Origin: Calditrichia bacterium
GTDB taxonomy: Bacteria > Calditrichota > Calditrichia > RBG-13-44-9 > J075
Length of the DNA stretch: 64,000 bases
Assembly: GCA_028284905.1 (NCBI GenBank)
Contig: JANQQU010000089.1
Span: 124,001-188,000 of the forward strand
Direction: 5' to 3'
Made by a program: the position numbers and the translations under genes. Of this stretch, positions 25,980 through 34,464 are shown one piece after another (within the stretch, counting starts at the first letter, position 1; each line of letters begins with the position of its first letter). The notes beneath the pieces are model-generated. The model worked only from the letters and a program-made list of their open reading frames with translations. It did not search any database and was not told the DNA's origin.

Positions 25980-27551
25980 TTACTCAGCTACTTTCTTCTC
26001 TAGTCTATAGATCCGCCAACGATCGACACTTTTTCTCAATTGATAATCATAGCCGGCATTTAGACTACCCAGCAGGCTTTCCAGTCTGTCTCCATTACTG
26101 GATTCTCCTGATGGCAATTGCCAATATCGCTTCACTGCCGGCTGATCCAACACAATCCAATCCGGCGGCGCAGCGGTGATTTCTGCCATCACAGTGTCGA
26201 CATTTACCGGAAGATAAATGGCCAGCCAGCCGAAAAAATGCTCCCAGTGAATTTTGTGGACAGGCTGTAATTTTGAGCAGTAATAGATGTAAGCACTGTT
26301 ATGGCCGGCGGCAAACAAAGTTGCATCTTTGCCACTTTCGGATTCGATGATTTGGGCAACCCTGTTCATTGCGGCCTGTTCACCATCATCATCTCCCAAT
26401 GCCGATGCCGTCACCGATAGCTGCAGAAAAATCACCAATAGCAACGGCATTGCCAGCCAGCGAACGGCAGCGGGAGACACATCCTGTAGCCGGCGTAGAA
26501 TCAGCAATGCTCCAATCGCAAAAGCCGGTATCAACTGTTGATGATAGTGGGAGAACTGTTTCATTGGCAACAGCACGGCGATTAATGAAACAAGCAATAA
26601 AGCGGCCATAAACAAACGCCACTGCCAGCTCTTTCCGATAAAAATTGCCAACAATGGTATGAACAGCAGCAGATCCGAGCCTAATGCGGAAAAATGAAAT
26701 ACCAGCACATTGCGAATCACATGAGTCTGCGATAACACCCGCTCGATGAAAGCACTTAAAAGACCGCCACTCGGATGATTTGCAGCGGCAATCGGCGCAT
26801 TTTCCACCGTGGGGATACTGGCGGTTACGCCTCCATACTTTAGGGCGCGATTGAACAGTGCGTCCAGGTATGATTGCCAGTCGCTCACCAGTAACATCAA
26901 TGCGAACATGGTCAAAAAAGCAATAGCACTCCCGAGAGCAAGCGCTGAGGCGCTCCGCCATTTTTCCCGTCGCAGTTCGGGAGAAGAAAGCAATGCCAGC
27001 ATGGGAAGTCCCAGAAAGAGGATGCCGGTTTGCCGGGCATGGAAGGCCCAAATTGCTGCCAGCCCGCAGGCCAGCCACATTCCCGGAGAAATTTTCCCAT
27101 CGCGGCAAATGCGGTACCCCGCGAGCGCCAGGATCATCGTAAATCCGTTGACAACATCTTCTGAGCCGCCCCAGATAAAGTCTCCCCGGGTTAAGGGCAT
27201 CCAGAGGATGATTATCGTGACCGTCAGGCGAATCCACCGCTTTTCTCCCTTTAAAAGAAGAAAAGCCACGATTGCAAAGCCAGCGGTCCAGATAAATGTG
27301 AATATTTGCTGAACGAGATAATTGCCCGGTGCCAGCCATTGCGCAGGAAAATAAAACATCAGGGCCAGCGGCGGTTTGTTATCCCAGGCGTCACTGTACA
27401 GCGCTGCACCACCGGCAACCCGCTGAGCGACATCGCCCATTACAAATGCATCGTGATCAACAATTTTACCGCTGCCGACAACATAAGCAGCAAGAGCAAC
27501 AACAAGCGCGCCGAAAAGCCAGAATCCTTCTTTTTGCCAGATGTTACTCAT
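25980..27551 (-). CDS. Polytopic membrane glycosyltransferase (GT39/ArnT-like, GT-C fold)
   Basis: 523 residues with about 11 hydrophobic helices in the first ~400, then a soluble C-terminal domain of ~110. The first periplasmic loop carries the acidic motif DHDAFVMGDVAQRV followed by DAWDNKPPLALMFYFPAQ, the pattern of GT39/GT83 polyprenyl-phosphate-sugar transferases (ArnT/PMT relatives). Those enzymes add a sugar from a lipid-phosphate donor on the periplasmic face. Its ATG overlaps the stop of the fucosyltransferase-like gene by 4 bp (ATGA), so they are translationally coupled. Donor and acceptor are unknown; a protein acceptor cannot be excluded. Confidence 0.78.
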   Translation of the reverse strand: MSNIWQKEGFWLFGALVVALAAYVVGSGKIVDHDAFVMGDVAQRVAGGAALYSDAWDNKPPLALMFYFPAQWLAPGNYLVQQIFTFIWTAGFAIVAFLLLKGEKRWIRLTVTIIILWMPLTRGDFIWGGSEDVVNGFTMILALAGYRICRDGKISPGMWLACGLAAIWAFHARQTGILFLGLPMLALLSSPELRREKWRSASALALGSAIAFLTMFALMLLVSDWQSYLDALFNRALKYGGVTASIPTVENAPIAAANHPSGGLLSAFIERVLSQTHVIRNVLVFHFSALGSDLLLFIPLLAIFIGKSWQWRLFMAALLLVSLIAVLLPMKQFSHYHQQLIPAFAIGALLILRRLQDVSPAAVRWLAMPLLLVIFLQLSVTASALGDDDGEQAAMNRVAQIIESESGKDATLFAAGHNSAYIYYCSKLQPVHKIHWEHFFGWLAIYLPVNVDTVMAEITAAPPDWIVLDQPAVKRYWQLPSGESSNGDRLESLLGSLNAGYDYQLRKSVDRWRIYRLEKKVAE

Positions 27552-28798
27552 GCACTTTTATCGATATTGATGCCATTCTTCCGATCGATGATCGCCTGAC
27601 ACAATCGTTCAAAAGGCGGTATATTTTGAATCCGATAGTATTCCTGATACTTCTCCCGGCAGGGTTGTTTTCTCCAGGCATGATAGGCGTTGTAGGCATC
27701 ATCATCCTCGTTCAATTCCAGGAGGAATTCCGCTAGCTCTTTCGGTCCGCTAAAATCAGCCGCATTGACGAAACAATGATCACCCGGTGCAAAATCATCG
27801 GCATTCGGTGCCCCCATGTAAACCGGCACACATCCCACCTGTAAAGGATCAAAGAACTTTTCCGTCAGATAATCCTTTTCGATAGAATTTTCATAAGCGA
27901 GGTTGAATTTGTAATCGGATATTACCCGCAGCTTGGTCTCCGCACCATTATCATCGGGTAACGGGCGATTTCGCAAAAAACGGCCGTAGCTATGCACATC
28001 GATATGTTTTACCAACTCCTCGACATAAGTATTCCGTCCGCTCTTCTCCCCGAGGTATGAAAAAAACATTGCAATCAAATTATCCCGGGTTTTCGGTTTC
28101 GGGCGATTGGTGATCAAATCATCGAAATTGGGAAAATAATAGGGTGTCCAGACGTCTGATTCGCGGCGATAACTCATCATCATATTAAATTGACTCATGA
28201 ATTTTTCATCACGAAGAATCGGGTACTGCACACCCGACTCCATAAACCAGGCGACGGAAAGCTGCCCGGGATCCAGACGCAGTTTGTAGGGCCGGCGCAG
28301 GGTTGGCAAATGATAAACCACCGCGGTAGCATCCCGCCGGAATCGTTGATCGGTAGTAATCGCACAACCGGCTGGCAAGTTTAATTTATCCAGATGTAAA
28401 GGCATGTTAAACATGCTGTTATAAACAACAACCAATGTGTCCGTTGCGCCAGTGGTGGGATTTCCCATTCGTAAATTCCGGCTACTCTCTGCCGCGCTAA
28501 AACGGCGTTCCAGCTGCCATTTTAATTCCCTGGAAATCCGACGGACCCGGCCAAAGAGATAACGGGTACCATCGCGGCGAATTCCTAAAATCCCACCAAC
28601 TATTCCCCCAAGCAAAGTGGTGACAGTTAGGACGGCGATTGTGGTTTGTCCATCGTCGGGAAGCGTTACCAGCCAGGGAATTGAGCTAAAAAAGAAACGA
28701 TTTAAAATAGCCCCGAGGAAAAAGCCGGCAATGGCGCCATTCACCGTATAGCGCAAACGAGTTGAGCGAATACGGGTCTGAGCAACGATCAGCGCCAA
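27548..28798 (-). CDS. GT10 fucosyltransferase-like protein with N-terminal membrane helices
   Basis: 416 residues. Two hydrophobic helices at about 20-38 and 53-73 precede the catalytic region. The alpha-1,3/4-fucosyltransferase signature is present at about 291-325: FNLAYENSIEKDYLTEKFFDPLQVGCVPVYMGAP, equivalent to the F-x-L-x-F-E-N-S...D-Y-V-T-E-K motif that binds GDP-fucose. The GT10 N-terminal acceptor domain includes VWFMESG-like and FNMMMSYRRESDVWTPY segments. The double membrane anchor is unlike typical soluble bacterial GT10 enzymes such as those of Helicobacter. Start is TTG with no clear ribosome binding site, so the exact N-terminus is uncertain. Confidence 0.85.
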   Translation of the reverse strand: MALIVAQTRIRSTRLRYTVNGAIAGFFLGAILNRFFFSSIPWLVTLPDDGQTTIAVLTVTTLLGGIVGGILGIRRDGTRYLFGRVRRISRELKWQLERRFSAAESSRNLRMGNPTTGATDTLVVVYNSMFNMPLHLDKLNLPAGCAITTDQRFRRDATAVVYHLPTLRRPYKLRLDPGQLSVAWFMESGVQYPILRDEKFMSQFNMMMSYRRESDVWTPYYFPNFDDLITNRPKPKTRDNLIAMFFSYLGEKSGRNTYVEELVKHIDVHSYGRFLRNRPLPDDNGAETKLRVISDYKFNLAYENSIEKDYLTEKFFDPLQVGCVPVYMGAPNADDFAPGDHCFVNAADFSGPKELAEFLLELNEDDDAYNAYHAWRKQPCREKYQEYYRIQNIPPFERLCQAIIDRKNGINIDKSA

Positions 28799-28887
28799 TA
28801 TTGTTATTGTACATTCAATTAAAAAAGCAGTATTCAGATGAACCTCGAACGTTATCAGGTTGTTAGATTAGTATGAACCGAGTGGCG

Positions 28888-29781
28888 TTATCCCTGCTGC
28901 TGACTGCGAAGCACTTTTTTTGCTGCGGATTGCTCCGGTTTACGAAAGCGCCGGGTAATCCTCCCGGCCATGTAAAACAAATAGCCGGAAACCAGTGACG
29001 ATCCGAAGACAGCGGTTTTCCATAAACCAAAACGATGATCGCGTATACAGCGCAAGGCTAATTGGATATTGTCCGGCAGCTGCAGTGGGCGGTAGGCACT
29101 GGCATTCTTATAAGTCTCGGAATACTGCCCGCATTCGTAAAGTTTGTAAAGGTGATGGCCAAAACGCGTCACCTCATCGTGTATGACTTTCGCCTCCGGG
29201 GCATAGACGATACCGGCATCCGCCCGGACGGCGAGCAGATTATGAATGACCTCAGTATCGCCAACAATCGGCATGCCGGAAAAGAGTCCGGTTTCAGCAA
29301 AAACCCGCGAATGGACAGCCATATTTCCGGCATGCCCGTAATAATATTCGCTGCGACGAGATTCTAAAATGCTTAGCATTTTGGTATGATAATATTCTTC
29401 GTGGCATTTCAACGCTAACGGTGTGGGAGAGGGATACAGCAAACTGCCAATGACGATATCGGCTCGGGTATTCTGAATATTTTCATAGTAGCAACTAAGC
29501 CAGTCCGCTGCAGCGATGCAGTCTGCATCAGTAAAGATAATATATTCCCCTTTTGCTGCCTCAATACCGCGGTTCCGGGCAATATACGGATCTTTGCGGA
29601 TTTCATTCAGCAGCGTTACCGGATATTGACGAACAATCTCTGCGGAACGATCCTCCGATCCGTTATCAATAAATATCAACTCAAAATCATTTTTAGCAAA
29701 CTCTTGATTTAACAACGCTTGCAAACATTTTTCAATTCGCTTTTCTTCATTAAGAAAAGGTACTACGATGGAAAAAAACAT
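28888..29781 (-). CDS. GT2-family glycosyltransferase
   Basis: 297 residues, GT-A fold. Signature features are FSIVVPFLNEEKRIEKCLQALLNQ at the N-terminus, IFIDNGSEDRSAEIV, ARNRGIEAAKGEYIIFTDADC (the DxD metal site) and an acceptor-side GHAGNMAVHSRVF. A C-terminal hydrophobic segment (LWKTAVFGSSLVSGYLFYMAGRI, about 250-272) suggests membrane association. It is an inverting transferase, sugar unknown. Its ATG overlaps the stop of the GT87-like gene by 1 bp (TAATG), i.e. translationally coupled. A gap of 89 bp separates it from the GT10 gene downstream. Confidence 0.87.
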   Translation of the reverse strand: MFFSIVVPFLNEEKRIEKCLQALLNQEFAKNDFELIFIDNGSEDRSAEIVRQYPVTLLNEIRKDPYIARNRGIEAAKGEYIIFTDADCIAAADWLSCYYENIQNTRADIVIGSLLYPSPTPLALKCHEEYYHTKMLSILESRRSEYYYGHAGNMAVHSRVFAETGLFSGMPIVGDTEVIHNLLAVRADAGIVYAPEAKVIHDEVTRFGHHLYKLYECGQYSETYKNASAYRPLQLPDNIQLALRCIRDHRFGLWKTAVFGSSLVSGYLFYMAGRITRRFRKPEQSAAKKVLRSQQQG

Positions 29782-30977
29782 TAATGCCCTTTTTGTATCG
29801 ATGTAATTTCAAAACGCAGCAAGTAAAGGATCCATAAACCAAATACTGCTGTTTTTAATGCGATTAATCCCGGAAACCATAAGTGATGTTTCTCTTCCAG
29901 ATAATAAATTATCGGAAAATAAATGTAGGTAATGAGGTCCAGGATGATAATACCGGCAATTTCTCCGGGAGACCTTGCCAAAAGAATGAGGAAGGGAAAA
30001 ATCCAGAGTATCCATTGCGGGGAATAGAATTTGGCAAAAAGGATAAATCCAAGAATCGATAATGCCGACCAGCGAATGACTTTTTCCCAATTGTCGATGC
30101 CGACAAATACACAGACACCTGCGATTGTAAACTGCAGCAAAAAGAAAAATTTCTGTAGAATCGTATCAATGATAATTTCTGGCGTTCCCAGCAACTTCAG
30201 CGCTACCGCGATCAGATGAAAAAGACTTTCTGCATTTCCCCCCCGGGAAAGATGAAACCGGTAAGGAATCATAAATCCGTCCCAGCCGATAGCAATAATT
30301 GTTGGCAAAATAATCAGCAGGCCGGTTATACCATAGCAGGCGGTTGCACGTAAAATCACTTTTTTATCGGTATTCCACAAATAGCTGATAAACACCGGCA
30401 ATAACACTATAGCATACCACTTTGTCGCGGTGGCGATTCCCAACACGATGAAGGCGGTATAGATCATTCTTCGCGACAGAAATATCAGGCTAACCACTGT
30501 CAGCAGCGCCGGCAGGATATCGTAGCGATTATGAACAAAATACCAACTAGCCGGTAGCAGGAGTAAAAAAGCTAACCAGCGTTTATCGCTGCGTTCGCCG
30601 TAAAGTAAATAGATGGTAACAGAAAGGAACAACGCCATTAACAGGGAAAACATTTGCCGGTATCCTGCTTTGGCATTATCGAGATTTATGCTTAGCTGAT
30701 CCCGTTCGAGATTGATAATATGCGGCAGCGCAAAAAACCAGGTTGCAATCTGCGGATATTCCGAGAATACGTCCCGATAGGGTTGGGCTGCGCTATTTAC
30801 CCACTCTCCCCGCTGGAAGTAAATATCAATATCATGATGATCATTCACAGAGGGATATGGCCCAAACGCCGTTGCCATTAAAGAAGTAATGACCAAAAGC
30901 CCAGTTAGCAAACCAGCCTGCAATGGGGTTAGTTTTTTTCTTCTCGGGAGGTATTCTTCGTTCAATGCCGGATTCAA
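29781..30977 (-). CDS. Polytopic membrane mannosyltransferase-like protein (GT87/DUF2029 type)
   Basis: 398 residues with ~10 membrane helices. The first outside loop carries NDHHDIDIYFQRGEWVNSAAQPYRDVFSEYPQ, the acidic motif and YRD...YPP-like pattern of the GT87 / DUF2029 GT-C transferases, known in mycobacteria for using polyprenyl-phosphate-mannose. Further family-like stretches are KWYAIVLLPVFISYLW and SPQWILWIFPFLILL. The sugar is not proven. Start is TTG. It sits 22 bp after the GT4 gene and overlaps the GT2 gene by 1 bp. Confidence 0.75.
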   Translation of the reverse strand: MNPALNEEYLPRRKKLTPLQAGLLTGLLVITSLMATAFGPYPSVNDHHDIDIYFQRGEWVNSAAQPYRDVFSEYPQIATWFFALPHIINLERDQLSINLDNAKAGYRQMFSLLMALFLSVTIYLLYGERSDKRWLAFLLLLPASWYFVHNRYDILPALLTVVSLIFLSRRMIYTAFIVLGIATATKWYAIVLLPVFISYLWNTDKKVILRATACYGITGLLIILPTIIAIGWDGFMIPYRFHLSRGGNAESLFHLIAVALKLLGTPEIIIDTILQKFFFLLQFTIAGVCVFVGIDNWEKVIRWSALSILGFILFAKFYSPQWILWIFPFLILLARSPGEIAGIIILDLITYIYFPIIYYLEEKHHLWFPGLIALKTAVFGLWILYLLRFEITSIQKGH

Positions 30978-30999
30978 ATTTTCAATGGTTACTTTTTAT

Positions 31000-32238
31000 T
31001 TATGCCCGCACCGCGGATACCATGGTGGCCATTTTCCCGACGAGCACCTCAAGCGTATACTTTTTCTGAAATAACGCCAGGGCATTGTGGCTCAATGCAC
31101 GAGCTGTATTTGCATCATTCATCAATCGGCAACATTGCCGGGTAAATGCATCTGCCGAATCGGCAATCAGCAGCTCTTTTTCGTGCGTTGCTGCAATTCC
31201 TTCTGCCCCAATACTTGTCGAAATCACCGGGCGTTGATAACAGAATGCCTCGAGTACTTTTATTCGCGTACCACCTCCGGCGCGGAGCGGCACAACAACA
31301 CAATTTGCCTGCTGGTAATAGGGAGAAAGATCCGGGACAAATCCATGAAAATGACAATCGGTTAATTTTTGGTATTGTGCTACACCGTCCCATTTGCCGG
31401 AGCCAACAATATGAAACTCAATTTTCCGACTGGCATTTGCCCGAACTTGCGGCAGTATTTGCTCAATAAAAAATCTCAGTCCATCCCGATTGGGGTAATA
31501 GTTGAGATTCCCGACAAAGAGCAGTCGAAAGGTGTCATTAAGTTCAGGCGGCGTTATCGCTGCGACCGATCGGAGCACATTGGGGAAAACAGAAATTTTT
31601 TGCCCCGGATAATCCCTTTTCAAGATTTCACGATCTTCTTCCGAACAAACTGCGATGTTATCAAATTGGGGAATAAATGTTTCTTCCTGCTGCTGAGAAA
31701 TCATTGCCTGATTCTCTGCCTCAATGGCCAGACGGGTTTCCCCGTTTGAGCGATACAATTCTGCCATTCGTCTGCCGGTGATTGATTCGATATCATCCAA
31801 ATCGAGTATCTTTTCCCGGAGAGAAGGCTTATTGAAACAACTTTTCAGCAACGGGGCCATATAGAGGCGAAAGACATAAAGGAACGGAAACTGATGCTCA
31901 TCATAAATTTTTTCGGCTGCTCTGGCGAACCGAATGGAGTGTGTTAAGATTTTGAAAATATTCTCTTTATGAACCCACCTTTTCGCTCTGGCAATTAACC
32001 GCTCCTTTTCCGAAATGGGAATAATATCGATGTTGTGGCAGTAAGGCAGAAGCGCATCCGACAACTTTTTCCTACCGGGATCATAAATCGGGATTACCAA
32101 CAGGTGAACAGAAAAATATGCCGAAAGCGCTTCCAGTATTACCCCGGCGCGCATCGCTAAACCGTATTCACTAACAGCCGGGAAAACCGGAGTGACATAC
32201 AATAGGGTTGGTTTATTGCTTTCGCTTCGTTGATTCAT
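31000..32238 (-). CDS. GT4-family glycosyltransferase
   Basis: 412 residues, GT-B fold. N-terminal LLYVTPVFPAVSEYGLAMRAGVILEALSAYF; C-terminal domain RLLFVGNLNYYPNRDGLRFFIEQILP and CVVVPLRAGGGTRIKVLEAFCYQRPVISTSIGAEGI. The latter is the G-G-T-R-I-K-x2-E-A variant found in the WecB-independent GT4 subgroup acting on surface polysaccharides and S-layer glycans. Donor and acceptor unknown. Its ATG overlaps the stop of the preceding gene by 4 bp (ATGA). Confidence 0.86.
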   Translation of the reverse strand: MNQRSESNKPTLLYVTPVFPAVSEYGLAMRAGVILEALSAYFSVHLLVIPIYDPGRKKLSDALLPYCHNIDIIPISEKERLIARAKRWVHKENIFKILTHSIRFARAAEKIYDEHQFPFLYVFRLYMAPLLKSCFNKPSLREKILDLDDIESITGRRMAELYRSNGETRLAIEAENQAMISQQQEETFIPQFDNIAVCSEEDREILKRDYPGQKISVFPNVLRSVAAITPPELNDTFRLLFVGNLNYYPNRDGLRFFIEQILPQVRANASRKIEFHIVGSGKWDGVAQYQKLTDCHFHGFVPDLSPYYQQANCVVVPLRAGGGTRIKVLEAFCYQRPVISTSIGAEGIAATHEKELLIADSADAFTRQCCRLMNDANTARALSHNALALFQKKYTLEVLVGKMATMVSAVRA

Positions 32239-33041
32239 CTTTTTCGTTTATCCGGCTTCTGTAGCCCCAAATATTCTGCGGCCATCTGCGCATATTTCCG
32301 GCTAATAGATGGTATGGAGATATTTCTTTTCCGGGTATGATCGATTATTTGCCCATAGCGTGAATCCGGATATTTTTCTTCTCCGCCGTTCCCCCACTGA
32401 CTGGGATCCCGATGAGCTGTCAGTTGGTATTTCTTACTGAGTAAACTAAAAATTGATTGGTCATGCCGATGGCCGACAAACCCGGGATAATTTGGCAACC
32501 CCATTTCATTGGGAATGTCGGTAAGAATTCTGATATCGCTGGCATAGCTCAGATAGTCATTGACAAATGCCATACTCATTGCAGATTTCCGGATTAGCAT
32601 AAAGGAGGCTTGTCGCTGCGAAGTAGCCGAATATGCTGCCGTATCGCAGTCCATTAATACAAAAGCATCCCGCTTCGTAAAAAGTTTTTCAGATAAGCCA
32701 ACATCGAAGGGAAGAATATCCTGACCGGTATTTTTGATTACCTGTATCATTGGGTCAATTGAATCGATAAAACAGGCGCCGGCATCGCTGTAGAAGAGAA
32801 AATCCCCATCACTGAGTTTCTCTAAAGTTCTCAGAATAAAATATGGTTTCCAGAGCCAGTAACCGGCCCCTCTGCTGCGCGTAAGTGTCCAGTGATTTTC
32901 CGCTAAAAAGCTGGCATCAATGTCCGAAAATTGATATGCGAATACTTGCTGAAAACCAGCGGTCCTTAGCCCGGACTGTGAATTCAGTTTCTGACTTTTT
33001 GCGAATAATCCATCCGCGTAATTGATAAGCACTTTTCTCAT
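32235..33041 (-). CDS. Unclassified GT-A-like glycosyltransferase, first gene of the glycan operon
   Basis: 268 residues. Recognisable only in part: GAGYWLWKPYFILRTLEKLSDGDFLFYSDAGACFIDSIDPM, where KPY...L...DGD...YSDAG resembles the DxD-like region of small GT-A proteins found in capsule and LPS loci. Later features are FVGHRHDQSIFSLLSKKY and DHTRKRN. No membrane segment or signal peptide. It opens the minus-strand operon that runs to the ABC exporter, and the 348-bp gap upstream should hold the operon promoter. A sugar-transferase role is an inference from fold pattern and context. Confidence 0.6.
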   Translation of the reverse strand: MRKVLINYADGLFAKSQKLNSQSGLRTAGFQQVFAYQFSDIDASFLAENHWTLTRSRGAGYWLWKPYFILRTLEKLSDGDFLFYSDAGACFIDSIDPMIQVIKNTGQDILPFDVGLSEKLFTKRDAFVLMDCDTAAYSATSQRQASFMLIRKSAMSMAFVNDYLSYASDIRILTDIPNEMGLPNYPGFVGHRHDQSIFSLLSKKYQLTAHRDPSQWGNGGEEKYPDSRYGQIIDHTRKRNISIPSISRKYAQMAAEYLGLQKPDKRKR

Positions 33042-33389
33042 TGGCTGGTAAAGAGCGAAGATTTTCAGGGGGCTTTTGATATCGCTTAAACGATATTGTG
33101 TGGTGGATAGCGAAACGATTTTCAGACCTTAGCGACATTTTAACGAACTGCAGAAATCGATCGGTCAAATTGGATTGTTTGACAGTAACGACTATGCTAA
33201 AAACCTATTTCCCACAGCTCCGCCAGGTCAATCCACGGAATGAATCTATCTGGTAACTAACTAAGGGGTTTTTTAATGCTGCCATTTTTTAACCTCAATG
33301 GGGTAAAATATTGATTTTATAGGCGATTGGATTTATTTGAATCACAGATTTTCCTGTGGGGAAATAATTGCTATTATTAAATTCATCCC
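33042..33389. other. Intergenic region upstream of the glycan operon
   Basis: 348 bp with no supported gene; an 83-codon minus-strand frame (32917-33168) mostly overlaps the first glycan gene and was rejected. It should carry the glycan operon promoter on the minus strand and the 3' end of the secretion operon. CACAG/CTGTG (around 33343-33358) is a weak hairpin after the lipoprotein gene. No clear terminator. Confidence 0.45.
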
Positions 33390-33938
33390 CTACAATTGCT
33401 TGACAATATCCCGGAGCATTCGCTCAATTTTTTCAGTCGGAGAATGCTCGAATTTTCGCGATTCCCGGACAATATTTCGAACTTCTCCACTCTCACCTTC
33501 CAGAAAACGCAATGTGATAACAGTTCTCCCTCGGCGCTGCTCCCATAAATCTTTGTTTAATAGTCTTTCGCTATCAATAATTCCCATAACGATACAATCT
33601 GCATTGAGGGTATCTGCCAGCGCCAGCAGCTCATTTTTTCCCAGAAAATAAAGATTATTAATCCCAGCCTGATTGAGACAGGCATTTATCTGACTACGAT
33701 CAACAACTGCCATCTGCTTTTCGCTAAAGAGATAAGTTGTCAACTGATCTGCAGCAACATGACCAACCCGGGCGGATATTCCCGCACCACGAACGGTAAA
33801 CGGCAGCACCGCAACTCTTTCGATTTTCTTTGTAACAAGTGATTGGCTTCCGGCGCATTGCATAAAAAATGCTACGGACATCAAACAAAGAGCGCATCGA
33901 AAAAATATTACCGAGCTTCGATATGAACCATAGAGCAT
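33390..33938 (-). CDS. Lipoprotein of CsgG/LpoB-like type, end of the secretion operon
   Basis: 182 residues. The N-terminus CALCLMSVAFFMQCAGSQ shows a lipoprotein-type signal ending at Cys. The mature part has IERVAVLPFTVRGAGISARVGHVAADQLTTYLF, MAVVDRSQINACLNQAGI and LNADCIVMGIIDSE. This is the pattern of CsgG, FlgT and LpoB-like domains (curli secretion channel, flagellar and PBP-activator lipoproteins). It is too short for a full CsgG channel. An excellent ribosome binding site, AGGAGG, precedes the ATG. It lies 45 bp after the pseudopilin gene and could be a pilotin-like or accessory lipoprotein of the secretin (inference). Confidence 0.68.
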   Translation of the reverse strand: MLYGSYRSSVIFFRCALCLMSVAFFMQCAGSQSLVTKKIERVAVLPFTVRGAGISARVGHVAADQLTTYLFSEKQMAVVDRSQINACLNQAGINNLYFLGKNELLALADTLNADCIVMGIIDSERLLNKDLWEQRRGRTVITLRFLEGESGEVRNIVRESRKFEHSPTEKIERMLRDIVKQL

Positions 33939-33983
33939 CGAGTCCTCCTGTTTTTCAATTTCTATTGCATGATTATCAACATA

Positions 33984-34394
33984 TTAATCCAGCGAGACCT
34001 GAATAATTTTCCCTGTTTCAGACACTTCAAATGTGCTGAAAACGCCATCACCATCATTATCGACAACAGACACTGCCCGGGCAGTATATCCCTGCAGATT
34101 TGCATCGAGAATGCCAATTTTATAGCGGGCATTTCCCCCACTGGTGATAAGCGCTTGTTGTTCGAAACCAATTTCAGCTAAAGTTTTCCCAAAACGGTCA
34201 TTTCCATAGCGATAGGTTTGCTGCAAAGTATGGAGATGCTTTAGCTGCAATCGCGCCTCGGTTTCCTTGGTACGATCGATGACCGCAGTGAATTTCGGCA
34301 AGGCCAGCAATACCAGAATACCAATGATAACAATGACTACTAAAATTTCTGTCAATGAAAAGCCGTCATCTTTGGCTAACATTTCCCGGAACAT
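33984..34394 (-). CDS. GspG-like major pseudopilin
   Basis: 136 residues. Prepilin signature DGFSLTEILVVIVIIGILVLLALPKF, with cleavage predicted after Gly and the conserved Glu at +5. The leader is 11 residues (MFREMLAKDDG). The C-terminal part has DNDGDGVFSTFEVSE, an acidic loop like the calcium-binding loop of GspG. It is processed by the prepilin peptidase encoded at 40221-40949 and assembles into the pseudopilus that pushes substrates through the secretin. GAAAGGGGGGAA precedes the ATG. Confidence 0.85.
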   Translation of the reverse strand: MFREMLAKDDGFSLTEILVVIVIIGILVLLALPKFTAVIDRTKETEARLQLKHLHTLQQTYRYGNDRFGKTLAEIGFEQQALITSGGNARYKIGILDANLQGYTARAVSVVDNDGDGVFSTFEVSETGKIIQVSLD

Positions 34395-34464
34395 AATTCC
34401 CCCTTTCGATAAAGCGAACAGTAAGAGATTTAACTTCTTAGAAACCGCTCAGCGCAGCTCCTCA

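Noticed and set aside
32917-33168. 83-codon minus-strand frame before the glycan operon
   Set aside because: Overlaps the first glycan gene in another frame and resembles no protein.
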